A stretch of 64,000 nt of DNA from Nannocystis sp. GTDB lineage: Bacteria; Myxococcota_A; Polyangia; Nannocystales; Nannocystaceae. Position 1 is the first letter of the stretch, and each line of letters begins with the position of its first letter. The DNA lies in assembly GCA_016712315.1 (NCBI GenBank), contig JADJRG010000013.1:496001-560000 (forward strand). The letters run 5' to 3'. This document shows, piece by piece, positions 54,699 through 61,879 of this stretch. A program made the translations under genes and the position numbers. A model generated the notes under the pieces. That model saw nothing but the letters and a program-made list of their open reading frames with translations. It searched no databases and was not told the DNA's origin.

Positions 54699-56177
54699 AT
54701 GGCGCAGGGCGACATCCGCAACCTCGAGCGAGAGCGAGACCTCTACCTCCAACTCCTCGAGCTCCGGCAGCACGCCGAGCTCGGGCCCTTCCTCGACGAC
54801 GCCCTCCGGCTGCTCGTCGAGACCTCGGGCGCCGAGCGCGGCTACATCGAGCTCCACAGCCCCGAAGACGGCGGCGAGCTCCCCCGCTGGTGGCGGGCCA
54901 GCGGCTTCTCCGAGGACCAGCTCTCCGCCGTACGCGCCCAGATCTCCAGCAAGATCATCGCCCAAGCGCTCGCCTCAGGCGAGATCATCGAGACCGCCTC
55001 CGCGATCCTCGACGCCCGCTTCGCCGAGCTCGAGAGCGTCCGCCTCAACCAGATCTGCGCGGTCTTGTGCGCGCCGATCGGCGACCCGGTCCCCGTCGGC
55101 GTGCTCTACCTGCAAGGGCGCACCGGCGATCTCAGCTTCTCACCCGCCGATCGCGAGCGCGCCGCCGCGTTCGCCCGCCACCTCGGGCCCGTCGCGATCG
55201 ACGCCCTGCGCCGCCATCAGACCCGCCAGCGCCGCGACCCCACCGCGCCCTTCCGCAAGCGGATCGACGCCAGCGCCCTCGTCGGCCGCTCCGACGCGCT
55301 CGCCCGCGTGCTCGCCACCCTCTCCTCGGTCGCCCCGCTCGACATCACCGTGCTGATCCAGGGCCCCACCGGCGCCGGCAAGGGCCTCGTCGCCGAGGTG
55401 CTCCACCGCAACAGCCCGCGGCGACACCACCCCTTAGTCACCGTGAGCTGCGTCGCCGCCCCCGCGGAGCGGCTCGAGCAGGAGCTCTTCGGCGATGAGC
55501 TCCGCCCCGGCGCCCTCGCCCTGGCCGACGACGGCACCTTGCTGCTCAACGCCATCGACGAGCTGCCGCTCACCACCCAGGGCAAGCTCCTCAACTTCCT
55601 CGACACCGGCGTATACCAGCCGGTCGACGGCTCACCGGCCAAGACCGCCGACGTCCGCCTGCTCACCACCACCGCCGTCGACCTCGACGCCCTCAGCGGC
55701 GCCGGGCACTTTCGCGCCGACCTCCGCTACCGCGTCCAAGTCCTGCCGATCGTCGTCCCCAACCTCAACGAGCGCCGCGACGACATCGCGCTGCTCGCCC
55801 AGCACTTCTGCGAGCTCGCCTGCGAGCGTCACCGGCTCGCGCCGCTCGAGTGGACCCCCTCGGCCCTCGCCGCGCTCGCGGTGCACACCTGGCCCGGCAA
55901 CGTCCGCCAGCTCGCCAACGTCGTCGAGGCCGCCACCACCCTCGCCGCCAGCGCCGGCGCCCACGCGATCGACCGCGGCCACCTCTTCCCCGCCAGCGCC
56001 GCCCACGACGAGCGCGAGCTGAGCTGGCAGGCCGCGGTCGGCCGCTTCCAGCGCACCTACCTCGAGACCATCCTCGACGAGTGCGACTGGAACGTCGCCC
56101 GCGCCGCCCGCCGCCTCGACCTCGCCCGCTCCCACATCTACAACCTGATCCGCGGCTTCGGCCTCAACCGCGACTGA
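54699..56177 (+). CDS. GAF-domain regulator with degenerate sigma-54-activator ATPase and Fis-type HTH
   Basis: Encodes 492 residues from ATG 54699, 8 nt after TAGCGT. A GAF domain (about residues 25-175) is followed by an AAA+ domain related to NtrC: Walker A GPTGAGKGLVAEVLH, FRADLRYRVQVLPIVVPNLNERRDDI with the Arg fingers, and a C-terminal Fis HTH (DECDWNVARAARRLDLARSHIYNLIRGFGL). Two key features are missing: the GAFTGA loop that contacts sigma-54 is deleted (ELFGDELRPGALALADDG), and Walker B is LLLNAIDELPL instead of LFLDEIGELPL. So it is unlikely to activate sigma-54 promoters and may not hydrolyse ATP; it probably acts as a conventional GAF-controlled DNA-binding regulator. Confidence 0.88.
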   Translation: MAQGDIRNLERERDLYLQLLELRQHAELGPFLDDALRLLVETSGAERGYIELHSPEDGGELPRWWRASGFSEDQLSAVRAQISSKIIAQALASGEIIETASAILDARFAELESVRLNQICAVLCAPIGDPVPVGVLYLQGRTGDLSFSPADRERAAAFARHLGPVAIDALRRHQTRQRRDPTAPFRKRIDASALVGRSDALARVLATLSSVAPLDITVLIQGPTGAGKGLVAEVLHRNSPRRHHPLVTVSCVAAPAERLEQELFGDELRPGALALADDGTLLLNAIDELPLTTQGKLLNFLDTGVYQPVDGSPAKTADVRLLTTTAVDLDALSGAGHFRADLRYRVQVLPIVVPNLNERRDDIALLAQHFCELACERHRLAPLEWTPSALAALAVHTWPGNVRQLANVVEAATTLAASAGAHAIDRGHLFPASAAHDERELSWQAAVGRFQRTYLETILDECDWNVARAARRLDLARSHIYNLIRGFGLNRD

Positions 56178-56204
56178 GCCGCGCGCTGCTACGCTGGCGC
56201 CCTC

Positions 56205-56894
56205 ATGGAAGTCGACCGAGACCCGGAGATGATCCCCTACGCGCCGCCGCGCCGCCCGCTCGCGGAGAGCGTCGCGCGAGCGCGCGACTTCGAGGCGCTG
56301 ATGGCCGAGCGCCGCAGCGTCCGCGACTTCAGCCCCGATCCTGTCCCGCGGGCCCTCATCGAGGCCGCGATCCGCACCGCCGGCAGCGCCCCCTCGGGCG
56401 CCCACCGCCAGCCCTGGCGCTTCGTCGCCGTCAGCGACCCTCGCCTCAAACGATCGATCCGCGAGGCCGCCGAGCACGAGGAGCGCGTCACCTATGAGAC
56501 CCGCATGAGCGACGAGTGGCGCGCAGCCCTGCGCCCCATCGGCACCGACTGGCGCAAGCCCTACCTCGAGCTCGTGCCCTGGATCGTCGTCGTCTTCGAG
56601 GAGCGCCACGCCCTCGGCCCCGCCGGCCAGGTCATCAAAAATTACTACGTCAAAGAGAGCGTCGGCATCGCCTGCGGCCTCTTCATCGCCGCGCTCCACA
56701 ACATGGGCCTCGCCACGCTCACCCACACGCCCAGCCCCATGGGTTTCCTCAGCGAGCTGCTCGGCCGCCCTGATCATGAGCGCCCCGCGATCCTCTTCCC
56801 GATCGGCTACCCCGCCGCCGACGCGCGCGTCCCGGCGCTCACCCGCAAGGGCCTGGATGAGCTCGCGATCTTCGATCCTGAGGTCCGTCCATGA
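56205..56894 (+). CDS. Nitroreductase-fold flavoprotein, iodotyrosine-deiodinase-like
   Basis: Encodes 229 residues. The protein follows mammalian IYD along its length: RRSVRDFSPDPVP, GSAPSGAHRQPWRFVAVSDP, EHEERVTYETRM, WRKPYLELVPWIVVVF, GIACGLFIAALHNMGLATLTHTP, LGRPDHERPAILFPIGYP and PALTRKGLDEL. The substrate-lid residues that hold the amino acid zwitterion in IYD, Glu-x3-Tyr and a Lys about 20 residues on, are present (ERVTY and WRKPYL). FMN-dependent reductive dehalogenation of halotyrosines is the predicted reaction. TACGCT lies 9 nt before the ATG. The next gene overlaps it by ATGA. Confidence 0.9.
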   Translation: MEVDRDPEMIPYAPPRRPLAESVARARDFEALMAERRSVRDFSPDPVPRALIEAAIRTAGSAPSGAHRQPWRFVAVSDPRLKRSIREAAEHEERVTYETRMSDEWRAALRPIGTDWRKPYLELVPWIVVVFEERHALGPAGQVIKNYYVKESVGIACGLFIAALHNMGLATLTHTPSPMGFLSELLGRPDHERPAILFPIGYPAADARVPALTRKGLDELAIFDPEVRP

Positions 56895-57622
56895 GCCGCG
56901 GCCGACGCGCGCGCCTGCGCACCACCGGCGCGCTCCTGCTCAGCGCCTTGACCGCCCACGCCTGCGCCGACGCCGAGCCGATCGATCCCGCCGCGGTCAC
57001 GCCCGCCACCCGCGATCTCCCCCGCGAGCGCGTCGAGGCGCGTTTTCCCGGAAAAACCGTCGGCATCGCCGCCGAGGTCGAGCTCGGTGATCTCCGCGCC
57101 GCGATCGTCTGGCCGATGCTCGAGGGCGGCGGCTTCGTCGACGACGAGATCGTCGCGATCGCCTTCGCGCGCGAGGGTCGACGCGGCCGCTGGCGCCCGC
57201 ACGGCGAGGCGATCACCCTCTCCACGGAGGGCGGCCGCGACGCCTTACGCGCCCTGCTCGGCGGTGAAGCCCTCGTCGTCGATCGCCGCTGCGGCCTCGA
57301 GAAAGACGCCCTCGCCGCGCACCTCAACGATCAGCTCGCCGCCTTCAAGGCCGCCCACGCCCGCGGCGACGCCCCCGCCGCCGTACTCGCCTATGAAGAG
57401 CTCGCCCGCGCCTTCTCCTTCGAGCTGATCGCCTACGATGACGTGCTCCCCGAGTGGCTGATCGCCGCCACCACCGACAGCGGCATCACCCTCGACCTGC
57501 GCCCCGGCGACAACGGCGAGTGGTACGCCGCCGAGATCCAGCTCGGCGATCAGGTCGAGCGCGGCCACGTCCCGCTGGTCCGCTGCGGCGACGGATGGGT
57601 CTTGGGCAAGCCCCTCGACTGA
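56891..57622 (+). CDS. Predicted exported protein, unknown function
   Basis: Encodes 243 residues; ATG 56891 overlaps the IYD-like stop, so the two are co-translated. The N-terminus RRARLRTTGALLLSALTAHAC is a signal peptide, with HAC as a possible lipobox. The remainder is mixed alpha/beta with PGKTVGIAAEVELGDLRAAIVWPMLEGG, ALVVDRRCGLEKDALAAHLNDQLAAFKAAHARG and a C-terminal beta segment (EWYAAEIQLGDQVERGHVPLVRCGDGWVLG). I recognise no family. Coupling to the flavoprotein hints at a shared process. Confidence 0.68.
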   Translation: MSRGRRARLRTTGALLLSALTAHACADAEPIDPAAVTPATRDLPRERVEARFPGKTVGIAAEVELGDLRAAIVWPMLEGGGFVDDEIVAIAFAREGRRGRWRPHGEAITLSTEGGRDALRALLGGEALVVDRRCGLEKDALAAHLNDQLAAFKAAHARGDAPAAVLAYEELARAFSFELIAYDDVLPEWLIAATTDSGITLDLRPGDNGEWYAAEIQLGDQVERGHVPLVRCGDGWVLGKPLD

Positions 57623-57629
57623 GCCGCCC

Positions 57630-58415
57630 TTACTTCTGCGTGAACACCTGCGTCCAGTAGTGGCCATAACCACCGCCTGGGTAGTAGCCGACGCCGATCC
57701 AGTTGAACGCCGGGTTCATGATGTTCGCGCAGTGGCCGTCGCTGTTCATCCACTGATCGATCACGGCCGCCGCCGTCGCCGAGCCCGCCGCGATGTTCTC
57801 GCCCGCCCCGCTGTAGCCGCCATAGCCGGTCTTCGCGATCCGATCCCAGGGAGATTCGCCGTCCGGGTTGTCGTGGCTGAAGAAGTCACGGTCGACCATA
57901 TCTTTGCTGTGCATCCGCGCCGCGCAGCGCAGCAGCGGGTCCATCTTCAGCGGCCCCGCTGGCCCGAAGCTCCCCTCGCTCCCGCAATTCGCGCCCTCTG
58001 CCCGGCGCTGGTTGGCGATCGTCACTACCTCGTCCTCGAGCGCTGACCACCCCGCCTGCCAATCCGCCGTCGGCGCGCAGTAACCCTCCGGCTCGCCGGT
58101 CGTGCTCGTCGTCGAAGGATCGTCCGTCGTCGTCGTCGGCTCCTCCGTGGTCGATGTCGTCGGATCGCCCGTCGTCGTCGTGTCGTCCGAGTCCGCGTCG
58201 ACGCCCGTGTCGGCGGCGCTGGTCGAGACGTCGCCGCTCTCGTCGCCGCTGCCGCTCCCGTCGCCGGTCGACGCCTCACCCGTCGACGCCTCACCCGTCG
58301 ACGCCTCACCCGTCGACGCGGTCTCCTCGCCTTGCGGCGCGCCGCCGGTGTAGCAACCGATGAGGCCGAAGCAGAGCGCGAGGCCGACGACGCGGGGCGA
58401 GCGGGAGCGAGGCAT
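57630..58415 (-). CDS. CAP/SCP-domain (YkwD-like) lipoprotein
   Basis: Encodes 261 residues from ATG 58415. Signal peptide RVVGLALCFGLIGC with lipobox, then a linker with (GEAST)n and Asp/Thr repeats up to about residue 110. The CAP domain follows: VVTIANQRRAEGANCGSEG, LKMDPLLRCAARMHSKDMVDRDFFSHDNPDGESPWDRI, YSGAGENIAAGSATA, DQWMNSDGHCANIMNPAFNWIGVGYY, HYWTQVF. The family's His and Glu cavity residues are present (SHDN, GENIA, GHCANI). CAP proteins act outside the cell; roles range from adhesion to lipid or protease activities. Confidence 0.93.
   Translation of the reverse strand: MPRSRSPRVVGLALCFGLIGCYTGGAPQGEETASTGEASTGEASTGEASTGDGSGSGDESGDVSTSAADTGVDADSDDTTTTGDPTTSTTEEPTTTTDDPSTTSTTGEPEGYCAPTADWQAGWSALEDEVVTIANQRRAEGANCGSEGSFGPAGPLKMDPLLRCAARMHSKDMVDRDFFSHDNPDGESPWDRIAKTGYGGYSGAGENIAAGSATAAAVIDQWMNSDGHCANIMNPAFNWIGVGYYPGGGYGHYWTQVFTQK
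58267..58320. repeat. Tandem 15-bp repeat (3.6 units) in the CAP lipoprotein linker
   Basis: Three perfect copies of GTCGACGCCTCACCC (58267-58311) and nine bases of a fourth. On the coding minus strand they specify GEAST pentapeptides. Confidence 0.92.
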
Positions 58416-58421
58416 AGACCC

Positions 58422-58451
58422 AGCATAAAGAGCCGGCGCGCCCCCGCGCAA
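58422..58451 (-). promoter_or_regulatory. Promoter TTGCGC-N18-TATGCT of the CAP lipoprotein gene
   Basis: On the minus strand TTGCGC (58451-58446) and TATGCT (58427-58422) are 18 bp apart, and ATG 58415 follows after 6 nt: a leaderless arrangement. Confidence 0.55.
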
Positions 58452-58461
58452 GGGCGCCGAT

Positions 58462-59007
58462 CTACTTGGCCGTCACCTTCGCCGCCAGGCTGCGCAGCCC
58501 CTTCTCGTAGTCAGGGCCGAGCATCGCGTCCATATCCATGAACACCCCGAACACCTTGTCGCCAAAACCAGCCGCCTGGTCGTACGTCCACCGCACCGCC
58601 GTGCCGCCCCCGTCAGGCGCCAGATAGAAGCCGACGTCCGCCTCCGACTGCCACGGCGCGGTGAAGACCAGCCGCATCACCACGCTCTTCGGCTCCTCCG
58701 CGCTGGTGATCTTCATGCTACCGACGCCGACCTGATCGTTACCTGCCCACGCGTACGTCGCGCCGACGCCCGCCGGTGGGTCCGAGAACTCCGTCTTCTG
58801 CCCCGGATCCAGCTCCGACCACGGGCTCCACGCGGCGAAGCGCTTGAGATCGACGATCTGCGGATAGATCGCCGCCGGCGCCGCCGCGATCGTCAAGCTG
58901 CGCTCGACATGGATCGTATCGGGCCGCGCCGAGGCGGCGATCAGCACCCCGACGACCGCCACGCCGACGACGGCGACCACACCCACCAGGATCTTCTTCA
59001 AGCTCAT
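58462..59007 (-). CDS. SRPBCC-family (polyketide-cyclase/START-like) membrane-anchored protein
   Basis: Encodes 181 residues from ATG 59007. An N-terminal anchor LKKILVGVVAVVGVAVVGVLIAA precedes the SRPBCC domain: HVERSLTIAAAPAAIYPQIVDLKRFAAWSPWSELDPG, TYAWAGNDQVGVGSMKI, and VRWTYDQAAGFGDKVFGVFMD with the C-terminal helix LGPDYEKGLRSL. These are typical of the K-V-x-R/E-S-I-x-I-x-A-P-x-x-x-V/I polyketide-cyclase-2 group. Such proteins bind hydrophobic ligands in a deep cavity; the ligand is unknown. A TGTATG context at the start gives no clear Shine-Dalgarno. Confidence 0.87.
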   Translation of the reverse strand: MSLKKILVGVVAVVGVAVVGVLIAASARPDTIHVERSLTIAAAPAAIYPQIVDLKRFAAWSPWSELDPGQKTEFSDPPAGVGATYAWAGNDQVGVGSMKITSAEEPKSVVMRLVFTAPWQSEADVGFYLAPDGGGTAVRWTYDQAAGFGDKVFGVFMDMDAMLGPDYEKGLRSLAAKVTAK

Positions 59008-59113
59008 ACAACACCGGCACAGGCGCGACCTCGCGCCCCCTTCGCCCTGGGCATACCACAACCCCGCGCGCTCGCGCGCATTAACCCGGGGCCGCACTCA
59101 CCTGTCCGAAGAG

Positions 59114-60244
59114 CTAGCCCGCCTGCCGCGCCAGCCGCCGGAACTCTTTGTCGCCGATGATCATCAGCGCGTGGCCCTGCTCGATCAAGCGCTGCGCGTC
59201 CAGCAGCTTCAGCCCCTTGCGCCCGCTCTTGTACTTGCGGGTGCGGCCGCCCTGCACCAGCACGTCCACCTTGCGGTTCACCTTCTGCGACACCTCGCCG
59301 CCGGCCTGCAGCACCATCACCTCGGCGTCGAAGCGCTTGATCGACAGCGGCCCGGTGAACGCGACCGTCTTGCCCGCCAGCGACGCGATCTTGCCCGGCA
59401 GCGGCTCATCGCTGCCCTCGAGCGCCTCCAGCATCTCGAACGCGTCGCTATAGCGGCGGCTACGCGGCCCGATCGCCCGCTTGATGATCGCGCGCAGCCG
59501 CTCGTCGCACGGCAGTTGGTTCACGTTCGCGATGCTCACCTTATGCTCGGCGTTGCCGCGCAGCAGCATCGCCAGGAGCTGCCCCATCTGGAACACGTCA
59601 TCGACCGCCAGCCAGTGGCGGTGCACCTCTGCCAGGTGGCCGCGGGTGACGAACGCCGGGTTGAACTCCTCCGCCGCCGGCCGATGCCCCGCCACCTCAT
59701 GGCGCGCGATCCCGAAGTCACCCAGCTTCAGCGTCCCGCTCGCGGTCACGAAGATGTTCATCGGCGTGATGTCGCGGTGCGTCGCGCCGCCGCCGTGGAG
59801 CTGGTCGAGCAGCTTCAGCAGCGCGATGATCTCCCGGCGCGCCCGCGCCTCGGTCCACGGCGTCCGCGTCTTCTCGAGGTAGTCCGCGATCGTCCCGCCG
59901 TCCGCCAGCTCCAGCACCAGGCAGTACAAGATCGTGCTCGGCCCTGCGCCTTGCTTCAGCACCAGCGGGAACGAGTCATAGAGCCTGATCACCCGTCGGC
60001 TCTGCTGGAACAGCTCGCCGAAGTACGCCTCGCGGTGCCAGCTCGCCTGATCCGTCGTCGCCTTCAGGCACACGTCGCGCACCGGGTGATTGAGCCGGCT
60101 CAGCTCGACCGCTCGATACGCCCGCCCGAACCCTCCCTCACCCAGCGGCGGCCCCAACTTGTAGCGCAGCCCCGTCACCGGGCTCTGGATCACCCGGTTC
60201 AGGCGCAGGTTCGTCTTCGCGGTGGGGGGGCGCCGCCTAACCAT
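59114..60244 (-). CDS. Ser/Thr protein kinase fused to a C-terminal BRCT domain
   Basis: Encodes 376 residues. Kinase domain about residues 29-275: LGEGGFGRAYRAVEL, the ATP-Lys in CLKATTD, catalytic loop HRDITPMN, LGDFGIAR. After LPGKIAS comes a BRCT domain of about 80 residues: LAGKTVAFTGPLSIKRFDAEVMVLQAGGEV, KVDVLVQGG, GLKLLDAQRLIEQGHALMII, matching the G-K-x-x-x-F-T-G...G-G...D-x-L-V...K-x-x-x-A pattern of ligase-type BRCT modules. There is no membrane span, so it is cytosolic. BRCT modules bind DNA ends or phosphoproteins, suggesting a link between Ser/Thr signalling and DNA repair (inference). It is divergent from the M74-like gene. Confidence 0.9.
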   Translation of the reverse strand: MVRRRPPTAKTNLRLNRVIQSPVTGLRYKLGPPLGEGGFGRAYRAVELSRLNHPVRDVCLKATTDQASWHREAYFGELFQQSRRVIRLYDSFPLVLKQGAGPSTILYCLVLELADGGTIADYLEKTRTPWTEARARREIIALLKLLDQLHGGGATHRDITPMNIFVTASGTLKLGDFGIARHEVAGHRPAAEEFNPAFVTRGHLAEVHRHWLAVDDVFQMGQLLAMLLRGNAEHKVSIANVNQLPCDERLRAIIKRAIGPRSRRYSDAFEMLEALEGSDEPLPGKIASLAGKTVAFTGPLSIKRFDAEVMVLQAGGEVSQKVNRKVDVLVQGGRTRKYKSGRKGLKLLDAQRLIEQGHALMIIGDKEFRRLARQAG

Positions 60245-60404
60245 CTGTTACGGGCCCAGCGTACGGCCCCGCCCCCGCGCCGACAACGGCGACCGCGCGT
60301 CGGCGCGCCTCCTCTTTGTACGCAAGCCAGCCCCTCGGCCGTCGCCCGCGTGCGACGGCCGCCCATTTCTTGCGCCGTCGACCCGGTCGAAGCAGCCTGC
60401 GCTG

Positions 60405-61562
60405 GTGTCTGCCCCGCCGTCATCGAGCGCGAATACGCCCATCGACACGCGCGGATCTGCGCACCCTCGCTCCCGCGCCTGCCTCACCCGCCTCACCCGC
60501 TTCGCCCTCCTCCTCCTCCTCCATGCCTGCGGCGCCCCCCACACCCCCACGGGCGAGCCGATCGACGCGGACGCAGCGACACCCGCAAGCCGACCCTCTC
60601 CGCCCTCCCCGCCGCCGACGCCCCCAGAGCCGCCCGAGGCCCCCGAAGCCCTCGAAGAGCGCCAACAACGGCGCGAGATCGAGGCCCTGCTCGCCCTCGG
60701 CCCCGCGGCCACCGCCTCGATCGGCAGCCCCGCCGACGGCCAGCTCCGCGGCGGCGTCGCCCTCCCCCTCCGCGGCCCTGGCTTTCGCTTCCAACCCGGA
60801 AAAAACGGCCGCCACGGCACCGTCGAGCTCGTCGCCGCCCTGCTCCGCGCCGCCGCCGCCGTCCACACCGCCCACCCTGGCGGCCTCGCGACTATCGGCG
60901 AGCTCAGCCTCCCCGAAGGCGGCCCGATCGCCGGCCACGGCTCCCATCAGGCCGGCCGCGACGTCGACGTCCTCTTCTACCTGCTCGGCGCTGACGGCGC
61001 GCCGATCCCCAGCAAGGCGATCCCCCTCGATCCTGCCGGACAAGGCGCCGATTACGGAGATCTGCTCGATCCTACCGATGATCAACCCGTGCGCATCGAC
61101 CTCGTCCGCACCTGGGCCTTCGTCGAGGCGCTGCTCCACGCCGCAGGCGACGATCTCCAGCGGATCTTCGTCGTCGAGCACATCCGCGGCCTCTTACTCG
61201 CTGAGGCCGAACGAGCCGGCGCCGCCCCCGAGCTGCGCGAGCGCTTCGCCGCCGTCACCTGCCAGCCCGGCTTCCCGCACGACGATCACCTCCACATCCG
61301 CTTCTTCTGCGCCGCCGACGACATCGCCGCCGGCTGCACCGAGCTCGACCCCATCTACCCCTGGCAACGCGAGCGCCTCGCCGCGCTCGGCCTCGCCCCC
61401 GTCAAGGCCGCCGCGCGCCGCGCGAGCGCCCGTCCCAAGCTCACCACCCACGAAGAGGCCCGCGCCAAGGCCGGGCCGATGCACCAAGACGTGATCGACT
61501 TCCTCGATCGCCGCCGCGCCTGGATCCGCCAGCCCCACCCTCGCCGCCCCTACTGCCGCTGA
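60405..61562 (+). CDS. Penicillin-insensitive murein endopeptidase-like (M74/MepA) lipoprotein
   Basis: About 385 residues from GTG 60405; the start is uncertain because the signal peptide core (RLTRFALLLLLHAC, with lipobox LHAC) is about 45 residues in, and the frame is open further upstream. After a Pro-rich linker, residues in the C-terminal half hold the LAS-type zinc site of MepA: GHGSHQAGRDVDVLFY supplies a His and an Asp, and PGFPHDDHLHIRFFC the final H-x-H. MepA cleaves D-Ala-meso-DAP cross-links in peptidoglycan without being blocked by penicillin. The protein is larger than E. coli MepA (274). Confidence 0.87.
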   Translation: MSAPPSSSANTPIDTRGSAHPRSRACLTRLTRFALLLLLHACGAPHTPTGEPIDADAATPASRPSPPSPPPTPPEPPEAPEALEERQQRREIEALLALGPAATASIGSPADGQLRGGVALPLRGPGFRFQPGKNGRHGTVELVAALLRAAAAVHTAHPGGLATIGELSLPEGGPIAGHGSHQAGRDVDVLFYLLGADGAPIPSKAIPLDPAGQGADYGDLLDPTDDQPVRIDLVRTWAFVEALLHAAGDDLQRIFVVEHIRGLLLAEAERAGAAPELRERFAAVTCQPGFPHDDHLHIRFFCAADDIAAGCTELDPIYPWQRERLAALGLAPVKAAARRASARPKLTTHEEARAKAGPMHQDVIDFLDRRRAWIRQPHPRRPYCR

Positions 61563-61599
61563 GTCGCTCTAACTTTCCGCCTTTGCCGCGACGGACGAC

Positions 61600-61615
61600 A
61601 TGTCTTTCAAGACAT
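61600..61615. promoter_or_regulatory. 16-bp palindrome with 7-bp arms
   Basis: ATGTCTT and AAGACAT flank a TC centre in a less GC-rich patch between the M74-like and L,D-transpeptidase genes. It could be an operator; alternatively it overlaps the ATG of the small reading frame starting at 61600. Confidence 0.4.
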
Positions 61616-61797
61616 CTCACCGCTGCCACCGGCGCGCCCGCGCCGCGGGCCCGCACAATTGGCGCAGGCCCCCTCGCTCCGCTCGCCCCGCCCTGTGCTC
61701 TACTCTCGCTCTTATCGCCGCCTGGCTCCTCCTCGGCCTCGCCGGCGCGGTCGTCCAGCTACGCGGCCCAGATCGCCCGCCGCCACCGCGCGACTGA
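61600..61797 (+). CDS. Candidate small membrane protein (65 residues)
   Basis: An open frame starting at ATG 61600 encodes a basic N-terminus (HRCHRRARAAG) followed by one hydrophobic span, LCSTLALIAAWLLLGLAGAVVQL, and a short Arg/Pro-rich tail. It fills most of the 317-bp gap before the next gene. No Shine-Dalgarno is visible and its start overlaps a palindrome, so it may be spurious. Confidence 0.35.
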   Translation: MSFKTSHRCHRRARAAGPHNWRRPPRSARPALCSTLALIAAWLLLGLAGAVVQLRGPDRPPPPRD

Positions 61798-61879
61798 GCC
61801 GCGGCTCCCGTGTCCCGTCGGCGAAGGCTCCGGGCGACCTCGCCCGCCGTGATCACCCGGCCACGCGCCATCGAGCCTC

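Noticed and set aside
54699..56177. Calling this a normal sigma-54-dependent activator
   Set aside because: The GAFTGA loop is missing and Walker B has lost its acidic residues, so the standard annotation would mislead.
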